NCBI GenBank assembly: GCA_964400355.1
Contig: CAYNTO010000016.1
Coordinates: 1-64,000, forward strand
From: JACKAL01 sp964400355
GTDB taxonomy: Bacteria; Bdellovibrionota; Bdellovibrionia; Bdellovibrionales; JAGQZY01
Direction of reading: 5' to 3'
Length of the DNA stretch: 64,000 nucleotides
The notes beneath the pieces were generated by a model that was given only the letters and a program-made list of their open reading frames with translations, made no database searches and was not told where the DNA came from. Each line of letters opens with the position of its first letter. The stretch's first letter is position 1. This document shows positions 17,321-25,510 of the stretch, piece by piece. A program made the position numbers and the translations under genes.

Positions 17321-19567
17321 TCAGGGGCGGCTTGCGATAGAACGAAACTCGCGAATTTTTTTGGTGTGACCGAAGACCCATACCACATCGTCCGCCTCTA
17401 ACATCACAGAGCTTTCCGGGTTGAGGAGCCGCTCTCCGCGGCGTTCGAGGCCCACGATAAGGCCGCCAAACTCTTCTCCTAAACCAATGGCACGGATAAT
17501 TTTTCCCTCGTAGGGAGAGCCCGCCTCGATGACAAAGGATTCCAGATTGAACATTTCATCATGCGCGAGCGAGCGCGCTGAGAGCGTGTCGGGTTGAAGT
17601 AACTTTCGCGCTTTAGAAATTTGCTCATCCACCCCCACCAAAAACAATTGGTCGCCGGGCAACAAGCGATGACTTCGGCTCGGGGCAAAAATGCGCTTAC
17701 TGCCACGATCAATCATTCCCACCGTCACTCCCGTGGTGGTGCGAAATCGGCTCTCTTCCAACGTTAAACCCGCTATGGGCGAATCGGGATCCATCACCAC
17801 GGTTGCCAGGTGAGCGCCCCAAGGGGCCAGTTGCGGCAATTTCTCGAGCGACGCTATGTCTGCCAGTTCCTTGGCGTTGAGATTCTGCAAGAACTGCCGC
17901 TCCACGTAGGCATAAAGCATTTCAATCCAGTGGCGGCAGGCATAGATTATCAGCGGTGTAACAACCAATATCATCAACGGCACAACCTTTGTGGTTGTAA
18001 ACTGATTGATGATCACTTCAATGAGAATAATCCCGCCAACCGCGCGAGCGGCAACGATTCCAAACTGAAGACGGTGCAGGCGTAAGAGCGATGCGGCTGT
18101 GGAACCCGACTTCTTTTTTGGATTTTTTAAAACGATGGCGTAGAGAAACGGTGAGCACAGAATGAGCGTCACCACACAAGCGATCAAACGCACAGTGAGG
18201 TCACTGGCAAACACCGGCATAAGGAGCGGCATAACCACTTTCGCAAAAATCAGCGTGATCGCAACGGTGATCACCGTGTTCATTAAAAGCAAGGGGCCAT
18301 AGATTCTGAGCACCAGCATCCAAATGGCTTCGCGGCCTGAGTTGTTCATGGCGCGTTCATATTCTTTGAGGCGCGCCAAAAAACGAAGTGGCAATCGCTG
18401 TTCCAGGATGTGATAGAGCGGGCTTGAGTAACGGATCATGTACGGCGTGGTGAATGTGGTCACAGCCGACACGGCAATGATTAGCGGGTACAACGATTCA
18501 CTGATCACATTTAAACTTAAGCCCAGTGTGGCGATGATAAACGAGAACTCGCCGATTTGAGCGAGGCTCATCCCGGCCTGCGTAGATTGCTTTAAGCTCT
18601 GACCCGAAAGCACAGCACCGAATCCCGAACCCAAAAGTTTTCCAACAATGGTGAGGAGCGTGATCATGAAGATCACTCCGGAGTGTTGCCAAAGTATCCC
18701 TGGATCGATCATCATCCCTACAGATACAAAAAACACCGCGCCAAAAAGGTCTTTTACTGAAAGCATAAGGTGTTCGATCCGCTCACCCTCTTGGGTCTCG
18801 GCGAGGATGGATCCCATGACAAACGCTCCCAGTGCCGCCGAGAAGTGGGCTTTCGTGGCGATCACCACCATCAAAAAACACAAACTGATCGAAACAAGGA
18901 GCATGATTTCGTTACTTAAAAAGCGCCGCACTCTTTTAAGAGCTGTGGGTATGACATAAATTCCCACTGCAAACCACAACACCAAAAAGAACACCAAGCG
19001 GCTCGAAAGGAACATGAGATCCGTGCCTGTAAATGTTCCCGGCGTGCTCAATGCCGAGAGAACCACCATGATAAGGATCGCAAAGAGATCTTCCACGATG
19101 AGGATTCCAAAAACCAAGCTCGCAAACGGCTCGCCTTTAAGCCCCGATTCATCAAACGCGCGAATGATAATTGTGGTCGAAGACATGGACAATATAGCAC
19201 CCAGATAAATACTATCCATCGTGGACCATCCGATCGCGAGGCCGAACAGATAGCCCACGGCACTCATGGTGACGATCTCGAAAAGAGCTGCAATAAATGC
19301 GCTTTTGCCAACTTTAGCTAATTTCTTAAAGCTAAATTCCAAACCAAGACCAAAGAGTAAAAAGATCACGCCAATTTCAGCCCAGATCTTAAAGCCTTCG
19401 TTATCGAGAACGTCGGGCCACAGCGGAAAGTGAGGGCCCACGGCAAAGCCCGCGATGAGGTAGCCCAAGACAATGGGTTGTTTCAATTTACTGAAAACAA
19501 GAGTGCTAATGGCAGCGGCACCCAGGATGAGTGCCAGATCAGCTATCAATGGCGGCAGATGTTCCAA
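17321..19567 (-). CDS. CPA2-family cation:proton antiporter, Kef-type, with two TrkA-C domains
   Basis: 748 residues. The first 400 hold about a dozen membrane segments with the CPA2 marks GYLIAGFAVGP and FLLFGLGLEF. An extra membrane block follows (about 415-560). Two C-terminal TrkA-C regulatory domains come last (about 595-665 and 680-745). There is no TrkA-N (Rossmann) domain. It should exchange K+ or Na+ for protons across the inner membrane. It lies between two paralogous subtilase genes of the same orientation. Confidence 0.9.
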   Translation of the reverse strand: MEHLPPLIADLALILGAAAISTLVFSKLKQPIVLGYLIAGFAVGPHFPLWPDVLDNEGFKIWAEIGVIFLLFGLGLEFSFKKLAKVGKSAFIAALFEIVTMSAVGYLFGLAIGWSTMDSIYLGAILSMSSTTIIIRAFDESGLKGEPFASLVFGILIVEDLFAILIMVVLSALSTPGTFTGTDLMFLSSRLVFFLVLWFAVGIYVIPTALKRVRRFLSNEIMLLVSISLCFLMVVIATKAHFSAALGAFVMGSILAETQEGERIEHLMLSVKDLFGAVFFVSVGMMIDPGILWQHSGVIFMITLLTIVGKLLGSGFGAVLSGQSLKQSTQAGMSLAQIGEFSFIIATLGLSLNVISESLYPLIIAVSAVTTFTTPYMIRYSSPLYHILEQRLPLRFLARLKEYERAMNNSGREAIWMLVLRIYGPLLLMNTVITVAITLIFAKVVMPLLMPVFASDLTVRLIACVVTLILCSPFLYAIVLKNPKKKSGSTAASLLRLHRLQFGIVAARAVGGIILIEVIINQFTTTKVVPLMILVVTPLIIYACRHWIEMLYAYVERQFLQNLNAKELADIASLEKLPQLAPWGAHLATVVMDPDSPIAGLTLEESRFRTTTGVTVGMIDRGSKRIFAPSRSHRLLPGDQLFLVGVDEQISKARKLLQPDTLSARSLAHDEMFNLESFVIEAGSPYEGKIIRAIGLGEEFGGLIVGLERRGERLLNPESSVMLEADDVVWVFGHTKKIREFRSIASRP

Positions 19568-19639
19568 AACGCTCCTCAGCAGGGTTCAGTGTTGTTCCAA
19601 CGCCAAACAGTAGCATGACCCCCGTCGGGCACTCAACTA

Positions 19640-20809
19640 TCAATTCACACTGCAAATGGAGGGCGCAGCGAAACTCGTGCCCGAAACCATAATAATTTGG
19701 TTCGTCGAACCATTTTTTAATGGATCAAAAACAATTGTACCCGCGCCATCGTCATCAAAGAAAAATGTGGGCGGTCCGTTGGCACCTTTATAAGCGTATG
19801 TTCCCGATTTGGAAAAATGCTTAGCCGTGCCGTCGGTCACAGTGCCCAGTGAGACGAGATCGTCAACTTTGTACAGTCCTTGCGTTAAAACATTCAAAGC
19901 CGCATTAGCCACAACATGTGGTGAGCCTTCGATTTTTAGAGCCCAGTCGATAAAGTCCTGAGCCAATACGCTCACGGCAGTGGCCACCGCTTTACCGGCG
20001 TAAAGACTTACGATTTTTGTTTCCTTGCTCAACCGGTCATTGGCAAAGTCCACAGTGCCATCGGCATTGATATCAACACCTTCAGGCAACTGTTGGGAAA
20101 CAAAAGTACCTTTGCGCCACACCGTCACCAGGGCGTTGTCTGCAGAGAGCATACGCTTTGTACCGTCGAGATCTAAAGAGCCCACAGAGTACACTCCTGG
20201 GAACATAGAAAATAAATTCACATACGAAGGCCCAAAATTCCCGGCCGCAACCACCACCGGCACGTTCACTTTTTTTAAGCGCAGGAATATCCCGTACAGT
20301 TCTTGCAAGCGAAAATCAGGGCGATCCGTCCACAGTTTTCTTAGAATTACATCTTTGTACGCGGCGATGTTCTCGCGCGTGATTTCCGGAATAGAATCGT
20401 CATCGGAAAAGAGATCGTTTTTAAAGGATGCAATCTTGAGCGGAAGTTCTTGAGAAAAATTGATGCGCGAGTAGCTCACTGCACCACTCTCAATTTTTTG
20501 TGCCACCTCGGAGAGCGTGGCTTCGATACTGGGGAGCTCCACCTCACCGACAAGATTGAGCACCTCTACCTTGTGTCCACCCTGCTCGGCGATTTTAGCC
20601 ACGTATTCGCCGTGGGAGAGCTCCGCCACGCCGTCACCGTTGACATCGATCACAGGGCGCAAACCCATTTGCGAAGAAAAGCTGTCGTAAACCAAAACCG
20701 GTTTTTCGGAATCGCAGGCGGCACGAATTGTTTCTGAATCAGCCAGCGCAGAAATTGACGGTACTATCGCTACAAGAACCGATGCATAGATAAATTTAAA
20801 TGTCTTCAT
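19640..20809 (-). CDS. Exported subtilase-like protein (S8), paralogue 2
   Basis: 389 residues from the ATG at 20809, preceded by GGGGGG and giving a normal signal peptide (ends SISALA); the longer frame is not supported. Asp (PVIDVNGDG), His (LSHGEYVAKI), Asn (VAAGNFGPS) and Ser (SGTSFAAPS) are all present. It ends five residues after the Ser motif (APSICSVN). With the paralogue at 16072-17238 it brackets the antiporter gene, which points to an old local duplication. Confidence 0.8.
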   Translation of the reverse strand: MKTFKFIYASVLVAIVPSISALADSETIRAACDSEKPVLVYDSFSSQMGLRPVIDVNGDGVAELSHGEYVAKIAEQGGHKVEVLNLVGEVELPSIEATLSEVAQKIESGAVSYSRINFSQELPLKIASFKNDLFSDDDSIPEITRENIAAYKDVILRKLWTDRPDFRLQELYGIFLRLKKVNVPVVVAAGNFGPSYVNLFSMFPGVYSVGSLDLDGTKRMLSADNALVTVWRKGTFVSQQLPEGVDINADGTVDFANDRLSKETKIVSLYAGKAVATAVSVLAQDFIDWALKIEGSPHVVANAALNVLTQGLYKVDDLVSLGTVTDGTAKHFSKSGTYAYKGANGPPTFFFDDDGAGTIVFDPLKNGSTNQIIMVSGTSFAAPSICSVN

Positions 20810-20956
20810 TATTTCCCCCCAAGAAAACGGACAAACCCCAAGTTGATCCGAGTTCACTATAGGAGTTGGTGCCAACAAAGCACAATACGAACCTGCCACT
20901 CGTGTAATTTTCACAGTAGGAACACTGCTTCAATTGTGATGCTGTGCGGAGAGTTT

Positions 20957-21658
20957 TTAAAAAGGATCGATCAACGTGAGAGTGTTTTCGATAGGATTAA
21001 AAATGATGTTGTCAGTTTTGATCAACAGTCTCGGGCGCCCGTCAATTTCCAACATAGGAAGGCCATCGACAATGTGATCTTGAAAGTAGCGCTCGGTCTC
21101 GGGCCTTAGTTCATCGCGCAGCCCCTCGCGGCGCGCATCCACATCCAGTTCTTTCACTAAGCGCTGATAGAGCTGCTCGGCTTGAATGTGTAGCGGGTGA
21201 TTCTTAGGTGTGCTGATAAGGAGGGTGTGCAGATTGTAGCCCCAGTGGTAGTCCATGATGAGTGCGCGGGTTCCGTGAACACTCTGTAAGTTGTCCACGA
21301 TTTCGGACTTAGCGACACGAAACTGAATGTCGTGAAACTGATCGCGGTCGAACAGCATCTGCACCTCTTTCAGGCCAAGATGATCACGCTCCAGGTTTTG
21401 CGCCCGCTCGGGCTTATAGAACTTTGCCACTTTGAATTCGCCGTATTGATTCTTATAGAGGAAGATAGACCCGGAATTGCCTTCGCCGATTTTGAGAAAG
21501 CCGGTGCCACCACTGCGTGTGTACTCATCGCGAGCATCATTTAAGGCAATATCGAGGGGAGCTTCACGAAGTTCGAAAATGCCGATGCACTGGCGCGCGT
21601 GCGCAGTGGGCGCGAAAATGAAAAGCGAAAAGAGTAGTGTCAAAAATCCCAAATACAT
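20957..21658 (-). CDS. Exported protein-kinase-like protein, likely lacking catalytic Asp; CxxIF motif
   Basis: 233 residues with a signal peptide (ends TAHA). Kinase-fold features in order: Gly-rich loop IGEGNSGSI (57-65), Lys79 in VAK, a hinge-like ALIMDYHWGYNLHTLL (132-147), a catalytic-loop-like LLIKTDNIIF (211-220), and LIDPF (229-233) in place of DFG. The HRD Asp position is Leu212, while Lys and Asn are kept. The protein stops right after DPF. QCIGIF at 23-28 is the shared exported motif. An exported pseudokinase or minimal kinase is the best reading; homology is remote. Confidence 0.65.
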   Translation of the reverse strand: MYLGFLTLLFSLFIFAPTAHARQCIGIFELREAPLDIALNDARDEYTRSGGTGFLKIGEGNSGSIFLYKNQYGEFKVAKFYKPERAQNLERDHLGLKEVQMLFDRDQFHDIQFRVAKSEIVDNLQSVHGTRALIMDYHWGYNLHTLLISTPKNHPLHIQAEQLYQRLVKELDVDARREGLRDELRPETERYFQDHIVDGLPMLEIDGRPRLLIKTDNIIFNPIENTLTLIDPF

Positions 21659-21725
21659 CGAAGTTCCTATCTATTTCTGTGCATCGCAATTGGCCCCAAC
21701 CGCAAGCAATGATTTTTAAAAGCTT

Positions 21726-22709
21726 CTATCGGTAAATATTGGCGTCGTCTACCTTTTGTGCCACCTCTATGATGGTATTGAGTGCCAATAGTAAGTTTTC
21801 AAGCCTCCGGCCTTCATTGGCCTCAAAAAACTGTCGGAGTAGCACCACTTCATAGGGCACCATTTCATTGAGGAGCTCGTACTGGCGCGGGCTTAAATGC
21901 TTTCCTGCGCGCTCGCGCACCTGGGCGAGCAATTCGTCGCGAGAGCGCTGCGCATGCTCCAAATTGCGCGCGTAATTCCAAATATAACTTTGGTTTCCTG
22001 GGCCTATGAGTGTTTGCAGTTGCTGCAGGAGGCTCATTACGATCAATTCCTGGCGATTCATAACCAACAAACTCTCCACGGCCGATCGCGTGAGCATGTG
22101 CAACGAAGGATCCATTTCACTACGTAGTCGCCAAATAGCCACGGACAACGGAAGTGCTGAAGTGCCACTGAGGCTCGCGAACAGATGCGCCGTGGGGTCT
22201 TTCGTCGTGATCATGTGAACGGTACCAGAAGATTCCACTGAAAACGTGGTCTCGAGGCTTGATTTCATTTTTTCCGTAAGCCATATAAAATAGGGATCTG
22301 CCTTCAATGCCATTTCCACTGCAGGGCGAGCTTCGGCGCGCGCCACCACGCTCAACCGTGAGTTGTCGCCATAAATGGAGAGCAAAAGTTCCATGGTTTG
22401 GGTGGAAATACTGGGTGCGACTTCTTTACCGTTTTTCTCAGCAAAACTTTTTTCGATACCAAATAATCTATCAGCTGTTTCGGCCAGCTGTTCGCGCTTA
22501 TCGCTGATTTTGTGGCTTTCGCTTTTTAGTTTTTCGAGAAGAGCGATGGAGAAATCATTTTGTCCTGTAGTTGTCAGCACAGGAAACAGATTGGTCGGCA
22601 TCTCCTCGAGCATAAAAATATCCGAGCACTGGAGCCCTGCCCATAGAGGGGCAGAAAAAAACGTCACCACAACGCTTCCCACGACCGGACCAAACATTCT
22701 TTTTTGCAT
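21726..22709 (-). CDS. Exported hypothetical protein with CxxIF motif
   Basis: 327 residues with a signal peptide (ends APLWA) followed by QCSDIFMLEEMP, the motif shared with three other exported proteins here. The rest is mostly helical with Leu/Glu-rich stretches and no membrane segments or catalytic motif I recognise. It lies 67 bases upstream of the kinase-like gene on the same strand, so the two may be co-expressed. Confidence 0.7.
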   Translation of the reverse strand: MQKRMFGPVVGSVVVTFFSAPLWAGLQCSDIFMLEEMPTNLFPVLTTTGQNDFSIALLEKLKSESHKISDKREQLAETADRLFGIEKSFAEKNGKEVAPSISTQTMELLLSIYGDNSRLSVVARAEARPAVEMALKADPYFIWLTEKMKSSLETTFSVESSGTVHMITTKDPTAHLFASLSGTSALPLSVAIWRLRSEMDPSLHMLTRSAVESLLVMNRQELIVMSLLQQLQTLIGPGNQSYIWNYARNLEHAQRSRDELLAQVRERAGKHLSPRQYELLNEMVPYEVVLLRQFFEANEGRRLENLLLALNTIIEVAQKVDDANIYR

Positions 22710-22854
22710 ACGAAAGTTATACAGTAACCGCCACTACGACTCCCGCAAATTGTCACTCGAGGATAAAAATGTTAGCCTTGTAAAGGCTTTGGCCAGTGCA
22801 GTTTTGAGACTGGGTACGGGATGCATTATAAGCGCTCTGGAAAGCCTTCGGTGG

Positions 22855-23922
22855 TTAAGAAAGGCGGTTTTTGGCGGCTTTTTGCCGTTCGCGAATGCGC
22901 GAAATAAAAATGCGTTTCACCCGTCCATCATCATCTTCGTCGAAAATATCGCCGACGATCTCTTCGATGATGTCCTCCAGAGTCACGATCCCGATCACTG
23001 TGAGTGTTTGCGGATCGATCACCACACACATGTGACTGCGTTTCTCTTGCATCATACGCAAAGTGCTAATGAGCGAATCTTTCGGTTTTAAGGTGATGAT
23101 CGAACGGATGATGGTTTGCCAATTGCGCTCGCCCGACTCGCGCAATATCATAAATTCTTTAGTGTGCAGGACGCCGACCACAATGTTGTCCTTGAGTACA
23201 GGAAGTCGCGTGTGGCCGGAATTGAACACACTGGAGGTGACGTCTTCCAGGGAGTCTTCGAGGCGAATAAAATTAACAAACTCCCACTCTACACAGCTGT
23301 CCACCACCACGCGCTTTTCTAAATTGGCCATATTGAACATAAAGCGCTGATGGAGCGGCGAAAACATATCGATCTCGATGGAGCTGGGTGCGAGCTCCGG
23401 CATAGTGTCCTTTTTTCCGCGAATAAATAACTTCAAAATAACCTTGGTCGACATCTCGAGCGCCGTCACCACTGGGGCGAAGATCTTGTCGAAAAACACT
23501 AAAAAAGGCGTGCCACTCATCAGTATGAGCATTGGTTTTTTGAGAGCCAAAGATTTTGGCACCAATTCTCCCAACACCACATTAAAGTACGTAAGAGGAA
23601 TGACGACCATGATAACCGCGAGCAGATCGGCATAAATTTGGCTCAGACCATATTCGCGAATGAGATAGGGCTCTAATACCTCAGAAGCTCCCGCCCCACC
23701 AACTGCGGCGCCGATGGCCCCTACTAAAGTGATACCAATTTGAATTATGGAGAGCGTGCGCTCGGGCTGCTCTCTGAGATGCAATAGCGCATGCGCGCGC
23801 TTGTTGCCCTTGCGAGAAAGTGCCCGCAATTCAGGCTTAGCAACAGAAACAAAGGCCATTTCGTAAGCAGCAAAGAGGGCGTTCAACAGAATACAAACGC
23901 CGACGATGATCAGTTCGTTCAT
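22855..23922 (-). CDS. CNNM-type transporter (DUF21 plus CBS pair)
   Basis: 355 residues: a DUF21/CNNM membrane domain with four hydrophobic segments (about 1-160) including LGELVPKSLALKKP, then a CBS pair (about 205-325; VVGVLHTKEFM, VIGIVTLEDIIEEIVGDIFDE), then a basic tail. The CorC_HlyC domain found in longer members is missing. Family members move Mg2+ or other divalent ions, with the CBS pair sensing nucleotide. Often annotated as a hemolysin, which is misleading. Confidence 0.92.
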   Translation of the reverse strand: MNELIIVGVCILLNALFAAYEMAFVSVAKPELRALSRKGNKRAHALLHLREQPERTLSIIQIGITLVGAIGAAVGGAGASEVLEPYLIREYGLSQIYADLLAVIMVVIPLTYFNVVLGELVPKSLALKKPMLILMSGTPFLVFFDKIFAPVVTALEMSTKVILKLFIRGKKDTMPELAPSSIEIDMFSPLHQRFMFNMANLEKRVVVDSCVEWEFVNFIRLEDSLEDVTSSVFNSGHTRLPVLKDNIVVGVLHTKEFMILRESGERNWQTIIRSIITLKPKDSLISTLRMMQEKRSHMCVVIDPQTLTVIGIVTLEDIIEEIVGDIFDEDDDGRVKRIFISRIRERQKAAKNRLS

Positions 23923-24042
23923 AGATTATCAAAGATTAACAATTTCCCGGTCGATGTCACGCATATTTCTCGTTTTAACGGCCATCTAAATAACTACGAA
24001 TCCACTTCACAAATCTTACACAACTCCTGACGCGAACTTTTC

Positions 24043-24048
24043 TATAAT
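24043..24048 (+). promoter_or_regulatory. Consensus -10 (TATAAT) for the disordered-protein gene
   Basis: TATAAT lies 30 bases before the ATG at 24078, with a ribosome site (AAGGAAGG) between. No good -35 is visible at 17 bases, so strength is uncertain. Confidence 0.45.
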
Positions 24049-24077
24049 TCGATTAAACCTTAAAGGAAGGATCTTTT

Positions 24078-25424
24078 ATGCCTAAAACTACGCAAACAAA
24101 CAGAGGCCGAAACTCGAGCTCGAAAAAATCACAGGGCTCCTCCCGCTCACCAAAGAACTCATCCCACAGAAACGAATCAATGGATGGTGACTTCGAAGAC
24201 TCGCGCTACGAGAACGAACGGTACGAAGATTCCGACCGTAGCTACTACGATCAACGTCAGGCACGGCGCATGTCCTCTCAACACGATTCTGGCCGGGAGA
24301 ACGGCCGCCGCGCGCAAAACTCTCGCTCGGGCAATTGGGATTCCACTGCCGAAGCACGCCCATGGTCGTACGCACAGTCGGAGGATCGCAGTGGACAGAG
24401 TCGTGAACGTGGTGTGCCGTCGCGAGATTCCCGCGATTATTCAGAGAGTCGCCCACGCGCGCAGTTTGACAATCAAGACTACGGCATGAGCTACGACCAG
24501 CAAGCCCCGCGCTCAGAGCCCGGCCAATATTCTCGCGGCGGTGGCTACAGAGGCTCCTCATCACCCGGCTATCGCGAAAGTTCTCAACGCCCAGATGGTG
24601 GGTATCGCAGCGACCAGCGCTCGCGCGACGATTATGGCGATGACAGAAACTTCTCTGGTACAGGCCGCATGCAGAACAATGATCGCGACTGGAATGACCG
24701 CGATTCCCGCAGCGATCGCTTTGAACCGTACTCTCAAGGTGGTCGCGTGTACCAAGACCGTTACGCGCAAGGGCCCGCACGCGGACAGGACAACTACGAT
24801 CGCTATTCCAATGACGACCGCTCGTTCTCCAGTGGCTCACTGGGCGCCCAAGATCGCTACGAGGAAGGCCGCTCCAACAACAGGAACCGCACCTCCGGTT
24901 ACCGCTCCCAAGAACCAAGCTTCATGGGACGCGACCGAGAGCAAAATCCTCGCGGGCGTGGTCGCTACGGACAAGAAGGCTCTTCCGGCGCCCAACGCAG
25001 CAACAATAATTATTTAGATGAATCGGACGACGGCTATCGATACGCCTATGGTTCTGACTCTGAAGAGATGAGCCAAAGCCGCCGCACCGGTGCAAGCCGC
25101 AGCTCTTCGGATTCGCAAAGAGATTCGGAGCGCGGCGATTTTGACAATCAACGCTCAATCCAGCCAGGCCGAGCGCGCTACGCTCACGGCAGCGAAATGC
25201 AAGAGGATGCCGACGAGGCCGAAAATTTTGCTTCACGCGGGAGCGATAGCGAAACTCTTCGCCCGGAAACTAAGAATGGCAAAGCTGCGAGCAAAGGATC
25301 GAGCAGAACGGCAAAGTCCGCGCGCGCGTCCACTAAAAAGACCGCAGCTGGTAAGTCCAGCTCCAAATCCGCACGCAAAGGCACTAAAGCCGAAATCGAT
25401 AGCCGAACGACTGTCGACGTTTAA
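24078..25424 (+). CDS. Intrinsically disordered Arg/Ser/Tyr/Asp-rich protein with histone-H1-like tail
   Basis: 448 residues with no hydrophobic core and no signal peptide. Most of the protein is low-complexity sequence rich in Arg, Ser, Asp, Tyr, Gly and Gln, with scattered RGG/RG and DRY/DRYS units. The last 60 residues are Lys/Ala/Ser-rich (KAASKGSSRTAKSARA and similar), like H1-type bacterial DNA-binding tails. Codon use matches the neighbours and a strong terminator follows, so it is a real expressed gene. It may bind nucleic acid or form condensates. A long frame on the opposite strand is a composition artefact. Confidence 0.8.
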   Translation: MPKTTQTNRGRNSSSKKSQGSSRSPKNSSHRNESMDGDFEDSRYENERYEDSDRSYYDQRQARRMSSQHDSGRENGRRAQNSRSGNWDSTAEARPWSYAQSEDRSGQSRERGVPSRDSRDYSESRPRAQFDNQDYGMSYDQQAPRSEPGQYSRGGGYRGSSSPGYRESSQRPDGGYRSDQRSRDDYGDDRNFSGTGRMQNNDRDWNDRDSRSDRFEPYSQGGRVYQDRYAQGPARGQDNYDRYSNDDRSFSSGSLGAQDRYEEGRSNNRNRTSGYRSQEPSFMGRDREQNPRGRGRYGQEGSSGAQRSNNNYLDESDDGYRYAYGSDSEEMSQSRRTGASRSSSDSQRDSERGDFDNQRSIQPGRARYAHGSEMQEDADEAENFASRGSDSETLRPETKNGKAASKGSSRTAKSARASTKKTAAGKSSSKSARKGTKAEIDSRTTVDV

Positions 25425-25475
25425 AACATAGCGTACACTGCCAACGCTTTTAGCGATGGTCATTCTCACCTTTAG

Positions 25476-25510
25476 AGCCTGTGTCCAACGACACGGGCTT
25501 TCTTATTTTT
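25476..25510 (+). terminator. Rho-independent terminator of the disordered-protein gene
   Basis: AGCCTGTGTC-CAAC-GACACGGGCT forms a 10-base stem with one T-G pair, followed by TTTCTTATTTTTTT, 51 bases after the stop at 25424. Confidence 0.85.

Noticed and set aside
20810..20914. Upstream extension of subtilase 2
   Set aside because: It would hide the signal peptide that is preceded by its own ribosome site at 20809.
24088..24918. 276-residue open frame on the minus strand opposite the disordered-protein gene
   Set aside because: It is Arg/Cys/Ser-rich without domains, has no ribosome site, and is explained by the biased codons of the plus-strand gene.
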